Below, piece after piece: positions 7,221 to 13,475 of a DNA stretch of 13,475 nt (position 1 is the stretch's first letter; each line of letters begins with the position of its first letter). The stretch covers positions 1 to 13,475 of the forward strand of contig JAQVZB010000026.1 of assembly GCA_029004695.1 (NCBI GenBank), written 5' to 3'. The notes beneath the pieces are model-generated. The model was not told the origin of the DNA and ran no database searches. It saw only the letters and a program-made list of their open reading frames with translations. Source of the stretch: Bacilli bacterium. GTDB lineage: Bacteria > Bacillota_I > Bacilli_A > RF39 > UBA660. The translations under genes and the position numbers were made by a program.

Positions 7221-9110
7221 ATGGCTAATTTTAATCAAAGAAAACCGTCTGAAGAAAAAATATGGTTACAACATTATAAAGATAATGCTTTTGAACTTGC
7301 CCAAAAAATACCTAATGAAATGACTATATGGGATGTTATAGAAGAAAAATTACTAGAGTTTGTTGATTATCCGGCAATTGAATATTTTAAAAGAGAAATA
7401 TCAAGACCTGAATTTATCGAAAATGTTTATATATGGGCTAGAACATTTAGAGCAATGGGTGTAGAAAAAGATGAAATTGTACCAATATATGGGCCTTTTT
7501 TTCCAGATATTTGTGCAATGATATTTGCCCTTAATGCCATTGGAGCAACTTCATATTTTTTAAAACTAGCAATATCAAAAGAAGCATTAATTAAAGAAAC
7601 TAGTGAATCTAAAATTGCAGTAGTATATGATGGTATGTGGGAAAATGTAAAAGAGGTTTTTTCAGATCAAAGATTTAAAAAAGTATTAGTAGCTACAGCA
7701 AGTGATGTTATGATTTCTCCTAAAAAAGAAATAGTGAATATTTTAAATTATTTTCAAGCCCTTAAAAACAAATCTTTAATACCAAAAAATTCAAAATATA
7801 TATGGTTAGATGATGCAAAAAAAATAGCTAATTATTATACTGGAAATGTAAAAGTTCCATTTGCAGAAAATAGAAACGCTTTTATAAATTCATCTAGCGG
7901 GACTACTATAGGTGGAGTTACTAAAAGTGCTATTGCTACAAATGAATCAGTAATAGCTCAATTATTACAGGGATATCATGCCGATATTTTATATAATAAA
8001 GGAAAAAAATGTTTAACTGATTTTCCTCCAACGGCATCAACAGCATTAAATTGTTTATTCTTGTTACCACTTTATCATGGTATGACTTTAATTAATGACC
8101 CTCGAGTTAGTGAAGAAAAAGTATATGAAATGATGATGAAATATAAACCACAGGTTACTATTAAAACCGGTAGTTTTTGGGAATCATTTTTTAGAGAAGT
8201 AGAAAAAGAAATTGCTAAAGGTAAAATACCTGATTTAAGTTATCTTGAAATGCCTATAATAGGTGGAGAAGGGTCAATTCCAGAAGATTTTTATTATTGG
8301 AATGAATTACTACAAAAATGTGGTAGTCCTGTTCCGTTATTTTCAGGTTCTGGGATGTCTGAAGCTTTTTCAGTTACCAATGTCGAAAAACAAGGAATGA
8401 AACCTTCTTTATATAATGATAAATATCCCGTGATATCTGTAGGAATACCTTATCCAGGTATCACAGTCGGAATATTTGATGAACTTGGGAATGAATTAGG
8501 ATATCATCAGCGGGGTGAACTTAGAATAAAAAGTAATACTTTAATGAAAGGATATTATCAAAAACCAGAATTAACTGCTGAAACCATAGATCAAGATGGT
8601 TGGTTACATACCGGAGATATGTACCATATTGAAGAAGATGGAAGATTAAGAATTTGGGGGAGGTTATCTGATAAAGTTTATATTACTCCTGAAAAAGAAG
8701 TTTTATTATTTGATATTGCCAATCATATTAGATCTGATGAAGCAATAAAATATTGTATAGTTAATGCTTATCCGCTAAAAGATGGAACCAATGCTTTATT
8801 AGCTCATATTATCTTTATGCCAAATTTTAATTGTGACAAAATGGCAGTTATCAGAAGAATAGATTCTAACTTACCTAATGATATAAATATTGCTGGATAT
8901 AAAGAACATCAAATTACCTTCAATTCATCAAAAACTACAGCTAAAAAAGATCGCAATAGTTTAATGTTAGATTTAGATGGATATTTAAAACCAGATAATA
9001 ATGGCTTTTTAGCTCTAACTTTAATTAAAGATGATATTAGTGAAAGATTTAATTTAAATTATAATAAATTAGAAAAACCAAAAACTTTGACTTTAACTAA
9101 AAACAAATAA
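7221..9110 (+). CDS. ANL-superfamily AMP-forming ligase, substrate unknown
   Basis: Enzymes of this family activate a carboxylic acid with ATP to an acyl-adenylate and then usually pass it to CoA or a carrier protein. The protein is 629 residues. Motifs in order: P-loop NSSSGTTIGGVTKS (223-236; Lys235), LPLYHGMTLI (282-291), GGEGSIPEDF (348-357), GSGMSE (376-381) in place of the more common YGxTE, GELRIKS (432-438), DGWLHTGD (459-466), hinge WGRLSDKV (479-486) and a C-terminal SKTTAKKDR (570-578) with the presumed catalytic Lys575. All key sites appear present. The N-terminal 60 residues and C-terminal 50 are extensions I cannot assign. Acetyl-CoA synthetase, fatty acyl-CoA ligase, DltA-like and other members cannot be told apart by eye. 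No carrier-protein gene is adjacent. Start chosen by AAGGAG eight to thirteen bases upstream. A kinase/receiver pair follows 98 bases downstream from its own promoter. Confidence 0.88.
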   Translation: MANFNQRKPSEEKIWLQHYKDNAFELAQKIPNEMTIWDVIEEKLLEFVDYPAIEYFKREISRPEFIENVYIWARTFRAMGVEKDEIVPIYGPFFPDICAMIFALNAIGATSYFLKLAISKEALIKETSESKIAVVYDGMWENVKEVFSDQRFKKVLVATASDVMISPKKEIVNILNYFQALKNKSLIPKNSKYIWLDDAKKIANYYTGNVKVPFAENRNAFINSSSGTTIGGVTKSAIATNESVIAQLLQGYHADILYNKGKKCLTDFPPTASTALNCLFLLPLYHGMTLINDPRVSEEKVYEMMMKYKPQVTIKTGSFWESFFREVEKEIAKGKIPDLSYLEMPIIGGEGSIPEDFYYWNELLQKCGSPVPLFSGSGMSEAFSVTNVEKQGMKPSLYNDKYPVISVGIPYPGITVGIFDELGNELGYHQRGELRIKSNTLMKGYYQKPELTAETIDQDGWLHTGDMYHIEEDGRLRIWGRLSDKVYITPEKEVLLFDIANHIRSDEAIKYCIVNAYPLKDGTNALLAHIIFMPNFNCDKMAVIRRIDSNLPNDINIAGYKEHQITFNSSKTTAKKDRNSLMLDLDGYLKPDNNGFLALTLIKDDISERFNLNYNKLEKPKTLTLTKNK

Positions 9111-9144
9111 TAATCTTTAATATATAATAATAAAAAATAAAATA

Positions 9145-9174
9145 TTCTTTGTTTTTATATTTTTATGTTATAAT
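9145..9174 (+). promoter_or_regulatory. Extended -10 promoter for the histidine kinase gene
   Basis: TGTTATAAT (9166-9174) is a perfect TATAAT with a TGn extension. TTCTTT (9145-9150) is a modest -35 at 18 bases. Start of transcription would be near 9181, about 28 bases before the ATG, and the SD GAGGTGAT lies between. No clear terminator for the ligase gene is visible in 9111-9144, so read-through from it is also possible. Confidence 0.6.
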
Positions 9175-9208
9175 TTATTAAAATGTAGTAATATGTGAGG
9201 TGATCTAA

Positions 9209-10669
9209 ATGTGGAATTTAGTATTTCTGTTTTCTGGTTTTCTTCTAATATTATTATTACTAATTGTTTTTAGAACAAAAAAGACCAATCCTTTTGTTGA
9301 AAATAGAATTTTTTTAATATTAACTATTACTAACTTAATAGGATTTATCACTGAAATAATGGCTCAGATTACCTTAAGATTATTAGGACAAGATAATGTC
9401 TTAGTAATAGTTATAGGTAAATTTTATTTAATATATATTTTAGTTTGGATGGGAATTTTTTCTATTTATGTTTATTTAGTTACAAGAAAAGTAAAAGAAA
9501 ATGAACCAACAGAGCAAGGTATTTCAGCTGATAAAACTAAAAATTATAAAGTAATGAGATTAATTCATATTATAATTATTAGTATTACGGCTATTATTTG
9601 TTATTTACTTCCAATGTTAATATATTATGAAAATGATGCAATGTATAGTCATGGAACTGCAGTTAAATTTTTAATGGTAATATCAACTATTTACGTTGGA
9701 TTATGGATTATACGTTTAATATTAAATTATAAAATGATGCGAAACAAAAAAGTATTACCTATATTAACAATAATAGTTTTACTTTCAGCTAATGTTATTA
9801 TCCAAGTTATTAACCCAACTATTTTGATAGCAACTTTTACAATGATGTTTACATGTTATGTATTATATTTTACGATCGAAAATCCAGATTTAAAAATAAT
9901 TGAAAAATTAAATAAAGCTAATATTAAAGCTGAAAGCTCTATTAAAATCAAAGATGAATTTTTAAAACAACTAGGTCATGAAACAAATACGGTAATGAAT
10001 TTATTTGAAACTTCAATGTCTAGTATAAAAGAAATTGCTGAAAGAAAAAAAGATAAAGAATTAATTGAATGGACTAATTATGCTTATTCAAGTGCAATTA
10101 GTTTAGCAGATATGATAAGAAATAGTCTAGCAAGTGCAAGATTTAAATCTGGTGATATAACATTAGAAAATAAATTATATAAAACAAAAGATTTAATAGA
10201 TGAGGTTAAAATATTACCTATGAGATTTAAAACTAATAAGGAACATATTAAATTTGAATTTAAAGTTATAAATTCACTTCCCTTAATGTTAATAGGAGAT
10301 AAAGCCGCAACAAAAGAAATATTTTATAATTTAATATCTAATGCTTATAAATATACAAATGATGGATTTATAAAAGTCAAAATTAAATCATCTTCTCTTA
10401 ATAATATCTGTACGATAAAAATAATTATTGAAGATAGCGGTATAGGAATCAAAAAAAATGATATTAAAAATTTATTTAATAGATTTGAAAGAATAGATTT
10501 TGAACATAATCAATCAGATAAAAGAGGAATAGGTTTAGGGTTAATTAATACCAAAGAAATAGTTAAATTAATGGATGGAGACATCACTGTAGGTAGTGTA
10601 TTTGGAAAAGGAAGCATTTTTACCGTAGAAATAAAACAAAAAATGGTGGTGAATAATAATGAATTATAA
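9209..10669 (+). CDS. Seven-helix membrane sensor histidine kinase
   Basis: This is a 486-residue membrane sensor kinase expected to autophosphorylate on His and pass phosphate to a receiver. Hydrophobic segments at about 3-22, 33-56, 64-93, 119-141, 155-179, 187-205 and 206-226 suggest seven membrane helices with only short loops and no large extracellular domain. A short linker (230-250) leads to the H box FLKQLGHETNTV (251-262, phosphorylated His257), the N box IFYNLISNAYKYT (371-383), G1 EDSGIGI (408-414), an FERIDF F-box region (426-431) and G2 RGIGLGLI (439-446). All ATP-site motifs are intact. The H box lacks the usual RTP after HE. Ligand unknown. The 3' end overlaps the response regulator by 11 bases, so the two are one translational unit. 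It is not of the AgrC type (no HPK10-like H box). Confidence 0.92.
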   Translation: MWNLVFLFSGFLLILLLLIVFRTKKTNPFVENRIFLILTITNLIGFITEIMAQITLRLLGQDNVLVIVIGKFYLIYILVWMGIFSIYVYLVTRKVKENEPTEQGISADKTKNYKVMRLIHIIIISITAIICYLLPMLIYYENDAMYSHGTAVKFLMVISTIYVGLWIIRLILNYKMMRNKKVLPILTIIVLLSANVIIQVINPTILIATFTMMFTCYVLYFTIENPDLKIIEKLNKANIKAESSIKIKDEFLKQLGHETNTVMNLFETSMSSIKEIAERKKDKELIEWTNYAYSSAISLADMIRNSLASARFKSGDITLENKLYKTKDLIDEVKILPMRFKTNKEHIKFEFKVINSLPLMLIGDKAATKEIFYNLISNAYKYTNDGFIKVKIKSSSLNNICTIKIIIEDSGIGIKKNDIKNLFNRFERIDFEHNQSDKRGIGLGLINTKEIVKLMDGDITVGSVFGKGSIFTVEIKQKMVVNNNEL

Positions 10670-11036
10670 TGATAAAAAAATAATTATAATAGATGATAAT
10701 AATATGATGTTAAAAATAGCAACTAAAATATTAGAAAAATATAATTTTAAATTAGTTGATACTAAAACTAATGCAACAGATGGTATAAATGCTATTAATG
10801 AAAATAAATATGATTTAATAATAGCAGACGATATGATGCCTGAAATAAGTGGAACTGAAATGTTACAAAAATTAAAAAGTAATCCTAATTTTAATATTCC
10901 AATTGTAGTTCTAACTGGTAATACTGAAATTCCTAATGTTAAAAATTATTATCTAAATTTAGGATTTAATGATTTTTTATCAAAACCAATTGATTTAAAT
11001 GAATTAGATAGAGTAATTAATAAATTTTTTATTTAA
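10659..11036 (+). CDS. Receiver-only response regulator
   Basis: The 125 residues form a single REC domain with no output domain. The acidic pocket is Asp12 and Asp13 (IIIDDNN), the phospho-acceptor Asp57 in IIADDMMPEISG (54-65), the switch Thr86 (VVLTGN) and Lys109 (FLSKPID). All five key positions are present, so phosphorylation is expected. Such stand-alone receivers act by protein binding or as phosphorelay intermediates (CheY/Spo0F-like) rather than by binding DNA. The gene lies 11 bases inside the kinase 3' end with SD GGTGGTGA, making that kinase the likely donor. The downstream partner is not in this window; the neighbouring adenylating ligase is one candidate by position only. Confidence 0.92.
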   Translation: MNYNDKKIIIIDDNNMMLKIATKILEKYNFKLVDTKTNATDGINAINENKYDLIIADDMMPEISGTEMLQKLKSNPNFNIPIVVLTGNTEIPNVKNYYLNLGFNDFLSKPIDLNELDRVINKFFI

Positions 11037-11043
11037 GAAATAA

Positions 11044-11052
11044 TGCTATAAT
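11044..11052 (+). promoter_or_regulatory. Extended -10 promoter of the AbiEii-like gene
   Basis: TGCTATAAT is a perfect TATAAT with TGn extension just after the receiver gene. The -35 region is only a T run. A start near 11059 leaves a leader of about 15 bases. This places GAGGT (11064-11068) as SD for the ATG at 11074 and makes an ATG at 11062 almost leaderless, which supports 11074 as the start codon. Confidence 0.6.
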
Positions 11053-11073
11053 AAATATATAATGAGGTTAAAT

Positions 11074-11892
11074 ATGATTGAAACAGGAAATCAATTAAAA
11101 GGATATATTCAAAGAGAAACTAATAACTTAAATATTAATTCTAATTATGGCTATAATTATTATTTTACAAGAGCATTTTTAGAAAATCTTTATCATAATA
11201 TTAAAATGAAATTAGTTTTAAAGGGGAGTTATGCGCAATTTGTAAGACTAGAAAAAATAAATCGCCCCTTAACTGATATTGATATTATAACTTTTGATCG
11301 TATTGAAAATGCTAAACAAGAAATCGATAATATTATTAATAATAGTACTAATATAAAATTTAAAATTATTAACCAATTTACTACTACTAATGCTACTTTA
11401 AATTATAAAATACTATGTGATTTTGATGGTAAAACCGGAAGAATATCACTTGATTTAAAAAGAGAAGAATCTTTAGATTATTCTCAAGCTAAAATGCCCA
11501 TATTATTTTCTAAAGATCAACCCTTTAATACCCAGTCTATTTCAATTGAAGAACATTTAGCAAGTAAATTATATGTTATATTACTGCACTTAAAATTACA
11601 TACAGTTCTAGCTAGAGAATTTAGAAGATTAAAAGATTTTTTTGATATTCATACTATTTTAGGATCATCTAATATCGATGAATATAAAGTAATTTCAATC
11701 TTAAAAAGAAAAATTAAACAAGATGAATTCTTAAGAGATTATGAATTAGATGGACCTTTATTTAAAAAAGATTTTATAGAAGAAAATAAATCTAATTGGG
11801 AAAATGATAAAAAGAAGTATCAATTCTTAAATGATACAACTATTGATGAAGCAGTAGATGTTACTAATGAATTTATTAATAAGAGAAGATAA
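11074..11892 (+). CDS. AbiEii/AbiGii-like nucleotidyltransferase, no antitoxin seen
   Basis: The 272-residue protein matches the polymerase-beta-type nucleotidyltransferase toxins of the AbiEii/MenT group in layout. LKGSYAQFVR (49-58) supplies the GS motif, PLTDIDI (65-71) the metal-binding Asp68 and Asp70, and ISLDLKR (124-130) a probable third Asp127. REFRRLKDFFDI (181-192) matches the conserved R.KDxxD segment of this family. Such enzymes add nucleotides to tRNA 3' ends or other targets and stop growth, usually under control of an AbiEi or other antitoxin. No AbiEi-like gene flanks it here: upstream is a receiver gene, downstream a broken Nudix gene five bases away. I chose ATG 11074 over 11062 because only the former has an SD (GAGGT, five bases upstream). 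Family fairly sure; toxin activity inferred. Confidence 0.8.
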   Translation: MIETGNQLKGYIQRETNNLNINSNYGYNYYFTRAFLENLYHNIKMKLVLKGSYAQFVRLEKINRPLTDIDIITFDRIENAKQEIDNIINNSTNIKFKIINQFTTTNATLNYKILCDFDGKTGRISLDLKREESLDYSQAKMPILFSKDQPFNTQSISIEEHLASKLYVILLHLKLHTVLAREFRRLKDFFDIHTILGSSNIDEYKVISILKRKIKQDEFLRDYELDGPLFKKDFIEENKSNWENDKKKYQFLNDTTIDEAVDVTNEFINKRR

Positions 11893-11897
11893 ATGTA

Positions 11898-12379
11898 ATG
11901 GAAATAAGAGATTTATATGATGGTAATAAGCAATTAACAGATAAAACAATAAAAAAGGTGAACCAATTCCCCAAGGTTATTATTACTTAACCGAGGTTGT
12001 TTGGATTCAAAATTCTAAAAATGAATTATTACTACAAATAAATAAAAAATATAATATGTGGACTACAACTGGAGGTCATCCAACTACTAAACAAACAAGT
12101 TTGGATGGAATTGCTACGGAAATTAAAGAAGAATTAGGAATTGATGTAAATAAAAAAGATTTAGTATTATTTAAGACAATAAAAACTGAAGATGATTTTG
12201 TCGATTTATATTATTTAAAAATGGATATTATATTAGAAAATCTTAATATTTTTGAAAAAGAAGTAGGAAATGTTAAGTGGGCAAGCATAAAAGAAATAAA
12301 TACCATGGTAAAAAATAATATATTTTTGCCGCCACATATTGAATTTTTCAATTATTTAATTGAATATTTAAATAATTAA
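11898..12379 (+). pseudogene. Nudix hydrolase gene, frameshifted at an A6G run
   Basis: Starting at ATG 11898 the frame reads MEIRDLYDGNKQLTDKTIKK and then meets a stop (TAA near 11988). The next frame continues directly as GEPIPQGYYYLTEVVWIQNSK and on to TTGGHP, EEL and the end at 12379. Adding one A to the six-A run 11951-11956 restores one protein of about 160 residues typical of Nudix proteins that begin with MEIxDLYD. The Nudix box reads G-x5-Q-x7-T-E-I-x-E-E-L-G-I, with Gln for the first conserved Glu. The EE metal ligands remain. A start at ATG 12056 would lose the N-terminal beta strands. The run in frame is A AAA AAG, a known slippery heptamer, and a -1 slip gives exactly the Nudix frame, so low-level full-length product is possible. 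A sequencing error in the homopolymer is the main alternative. Confidence 0.8.
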
Positions 12380-12424
12380 AATTATTAAATATAAACTTAT
12401 ATTCTTAGGAAGTATAATATTAGT

Positions 12425-13309
12425 ATGAGATATAAAAAATGGCAAGATTTAAAAACTGATCCCCAAGAGATAAATTTTGAAGAAATCAAAATTATAAATC
12501 AAATAAGCTTCCCACGCTGCGGTAATGATGTTATAGAGTGTTAATGTAAAATTAAAGATAAATCTGTTATTAATGCATTTATAAAAATAGAAAGAAGTAC
12601 AAAAGCTTCTTTTCAAACGGAAGTAGAACATCTAAGAATATTGTTAGAGAATAATTATTATGATAAAATACCTAAAATAATCGAAGACGGATATTTTAAA
12701 GAAAAAAAATATCTTGTTTTAACTAAAATAGAAGGAAAAAGGTTATCCGATATTTTTTTAAAAATTAATGATCAAGAATTAAAAAACAATTATTTAATTA
12801 AATATGGGAAAGAATTAGCTAAAATTCATAATATTCCATCAGATTTATTTTCTAAAGCTAAACAACGCCCAATTAATGATTATCCTAGTGAAGATAAATA
12901 TCAAAAAAATGACGCAACTATTTCTAAATACATTAATTATTTAATAAAAAATAAACCGAATATTAATTATAATACTTTTATTCATGGTGATTTTCATTAT
13001 GCGAATGTTTTATGGAAAAATAAAAAGATTAGTGGAGTTTTAGATTGGGAATATAGTGGTAAAGGTTTTAAAGAACAAGACATTGCTTGGGCTTGTATTT
13101 TAAGATCAACGCAACGCTTTATGGATAATATTGAAGATATTAAACATTTTCTACTTGGTTATAATATGATAGGTAGTTATAATAAAGATAAATTAAAATG
13201 GTGCTTGATTAATGGATATTGTCATTTTTATTTATTAAATAAAGATGACAAAGAATATAGAAAAAAAATTATAATATTATTATTAGAAATAAATAAAGAT
13301 AATTTTTAA
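12425..13309 (+). pseudogene. Aminoglycoside-phosphotransferase-family kinase, in-frame stop at codon 40
   Basis: The open frame from ATG 12425 (MRYKKWQDLKTDPQEINFEE) runs to TAA at 12542-12544 and then continues in the same frame for the rest of a 294-codon kinase. Past the stop come AFIKIERS (ATP-binding Lys, codon 54), FQTEVEHL (helix C Glu), the catalytic loop FIHGDFHYANVLW (about 186-198), and VLDWEYSG with the metal-binding Asp. One base change (TAA to TAT or TAC, Tyr) would make it whole. The downstream piece can only start at non-ATG codons such as TTG 12641 and would lack the ATP-binding Lys, so it is probably inactive. Upstream a TATAAT (12413-12418) lies too close to the ATG for a normal leader; an AGGAAG (12407-12412) is 12 bases from it. 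Substrate unknown; the family covers aminoglycoside, choline and related kinases. Confidence 0.8.
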
Positions 13310-13367
13310 TGAATATAAAAGTTGATTATGAAATATCAAATACTGTTAATATCAAGATTTTTTTAAT

Positions 13368-13475
13368 AATTAAAAAGTCAAGTGCAACAATTAAGAAATA
13401 TAAAATATAATTAAATTAGTAATAATTCTTGATGGAACATTTCACTTGGAGTGTTCCATTTTAATATTTTTCTAG
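13368..13475 (-). mobile_element. One end of an IS30-family insertion sequence, cut by the window
   Basis: The region contains the transposase 3' end (13411-13475) and, beyond its stop, a terminal-repeat-like segment. AAAAAGTCAAGTGCAACAAT at about 13372-13391 has the GTCAA..GCAACA core seen in ends of IS30-type elements. The outer limit cannot be fixed because the other end and any target duplication are outside the window; 13368 is an estimate. Confidence 0.55.
13411..13475 (-). CDS. IS30-family transposase, C-terminal fragment
   Basis: On the minus strand the frame entering at 13475 reads RKILKWNTPSEMFHQELLLI and stops at TAA (13413-13411). IS30 transposases typically end in a segment like RKCLGWKTPxEVF followed by a short tail, and the RKxLxWxTPxExF pattern is clear here. 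Only about 21 codons are in view, so completeness and activity cannot be judged. The hairpin-looking GGAACA...TGTTCC at 13434-13457 lies inside this coding frame. Confidence 0.72.
   Translation of the reverse strand, partial: RKILKWNTPSEMFHQELLLI

Noticed and set aside
11062..11073. ATG at 11062 as start of the AbiEii-like gene
   Set aside because: It has no SD and would lie only a few bases from the predicted transcription start; GAGGT right after it serves ATG 11074.
12388..12403. AATATAA-AC-TTATATT inverted repeat between the Nudix and kinase genes as terminator
   Set aside because: All-AT stem with a two-base loop and no T run; likely chance in such AT-rich DNA.
12449..12631. Minus-strand 60-residue open frame
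   Set aside because: Antisense to the broken kinase N-terminal region, where the plus strand gives clear family sequence.
12641..13309. Separate 222-residue gene starting at TTG
   Set aside because: The TTG is an internal Leu codon of the kinase; sequence upstream in the same frame holds the ATP-binding Lys, so this is the 3' part of a pseudogene.
13309..13410. 33-codon open frame overlapping the kinase stop as TAATG
   Set aside because: No SD, no recognisable sequence, and it runs across the insertion-sequence end.
13432..13458. Hairpin ATGGAACA...TGTTCCAT as a terminator
   Set aside because: It lies inside the minus-strand transposase frame and is not followed by a clean T run.
1..13475. 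tRNA or rRNA genes, CRISPR arrays
   Set aside because: No cloverleaf-like segments or regularly spaced direct repeats were seen on either strand.

Overview
The window is very AT-rich. Every stop codon I can assign is TAA, all tryptophans are TGG, and A/T-ending codons dominate. Together with a T-box riboswitch, GatCAB and strong Shine-Dalgarno sites, this points to a low-GC Gram-positive bacterium (Bacillota). An Erysipelotrichia or Mollicutes-like gut lineage using the standard code would fit. The taxon is inference; the gene families are read directly from the sequence.

Left edge (1-175): the first codons of a leftward gene run off the window. Its leader carries two interleaved perfect inverted repeats around the ribosome binding site and start codon. 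A divergent, near-consensus promoter (141-169) fires rightward.

Core operon (176-7120): a T-box leader, then hisS, a small protein with a papain/transglutaminase-like Cys-His-Asn pattern, aspS, gatC, gatA and gatB, ending in an intrinsic terminator. The genes abut or overlap (TAATG, 11 bp and 14 bp overlaps). AspRS plus GatCAB is the gene set for tRNA-dependent Asn (and/or Gln) formation. The riboswitch agrees: its predicted specifier loop contains GAAC (overlapping Glu GAA and Asn AAC codons, no His codon) and its acceptor-binding bulge is UGGC, which suits a G73 tRNA rather than tRNA-His. I therefore read the leader as sensing tRNA-Asn (possibly also tRNA-Glu), although hisS is the first gene.

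Middle (7121-11036): an ANL-superfamily adenylating ligase with its own promoter, then a seven-helix membrane histidine kinase overlapping a receiver-only response regulator. No DNA-binding output domain and no obvious carrier protein are present. This is the least explained intact cluster here.

Right part (11037-13475): accessory DNA in decay. An AbiEii-like nucleotidyltransferase lacks a visible AbiEi partner. A Nudix gene is split by a one-base frameshift at an A6G run that forms the slippery heptamer A AAA AAG. An aminoglycoside-phosphotransferase-family kinase has an in-frame TAA at codon 40. The window ends in the 3' end of an IS30-family transposase on the minus strand with its terminal repeat.
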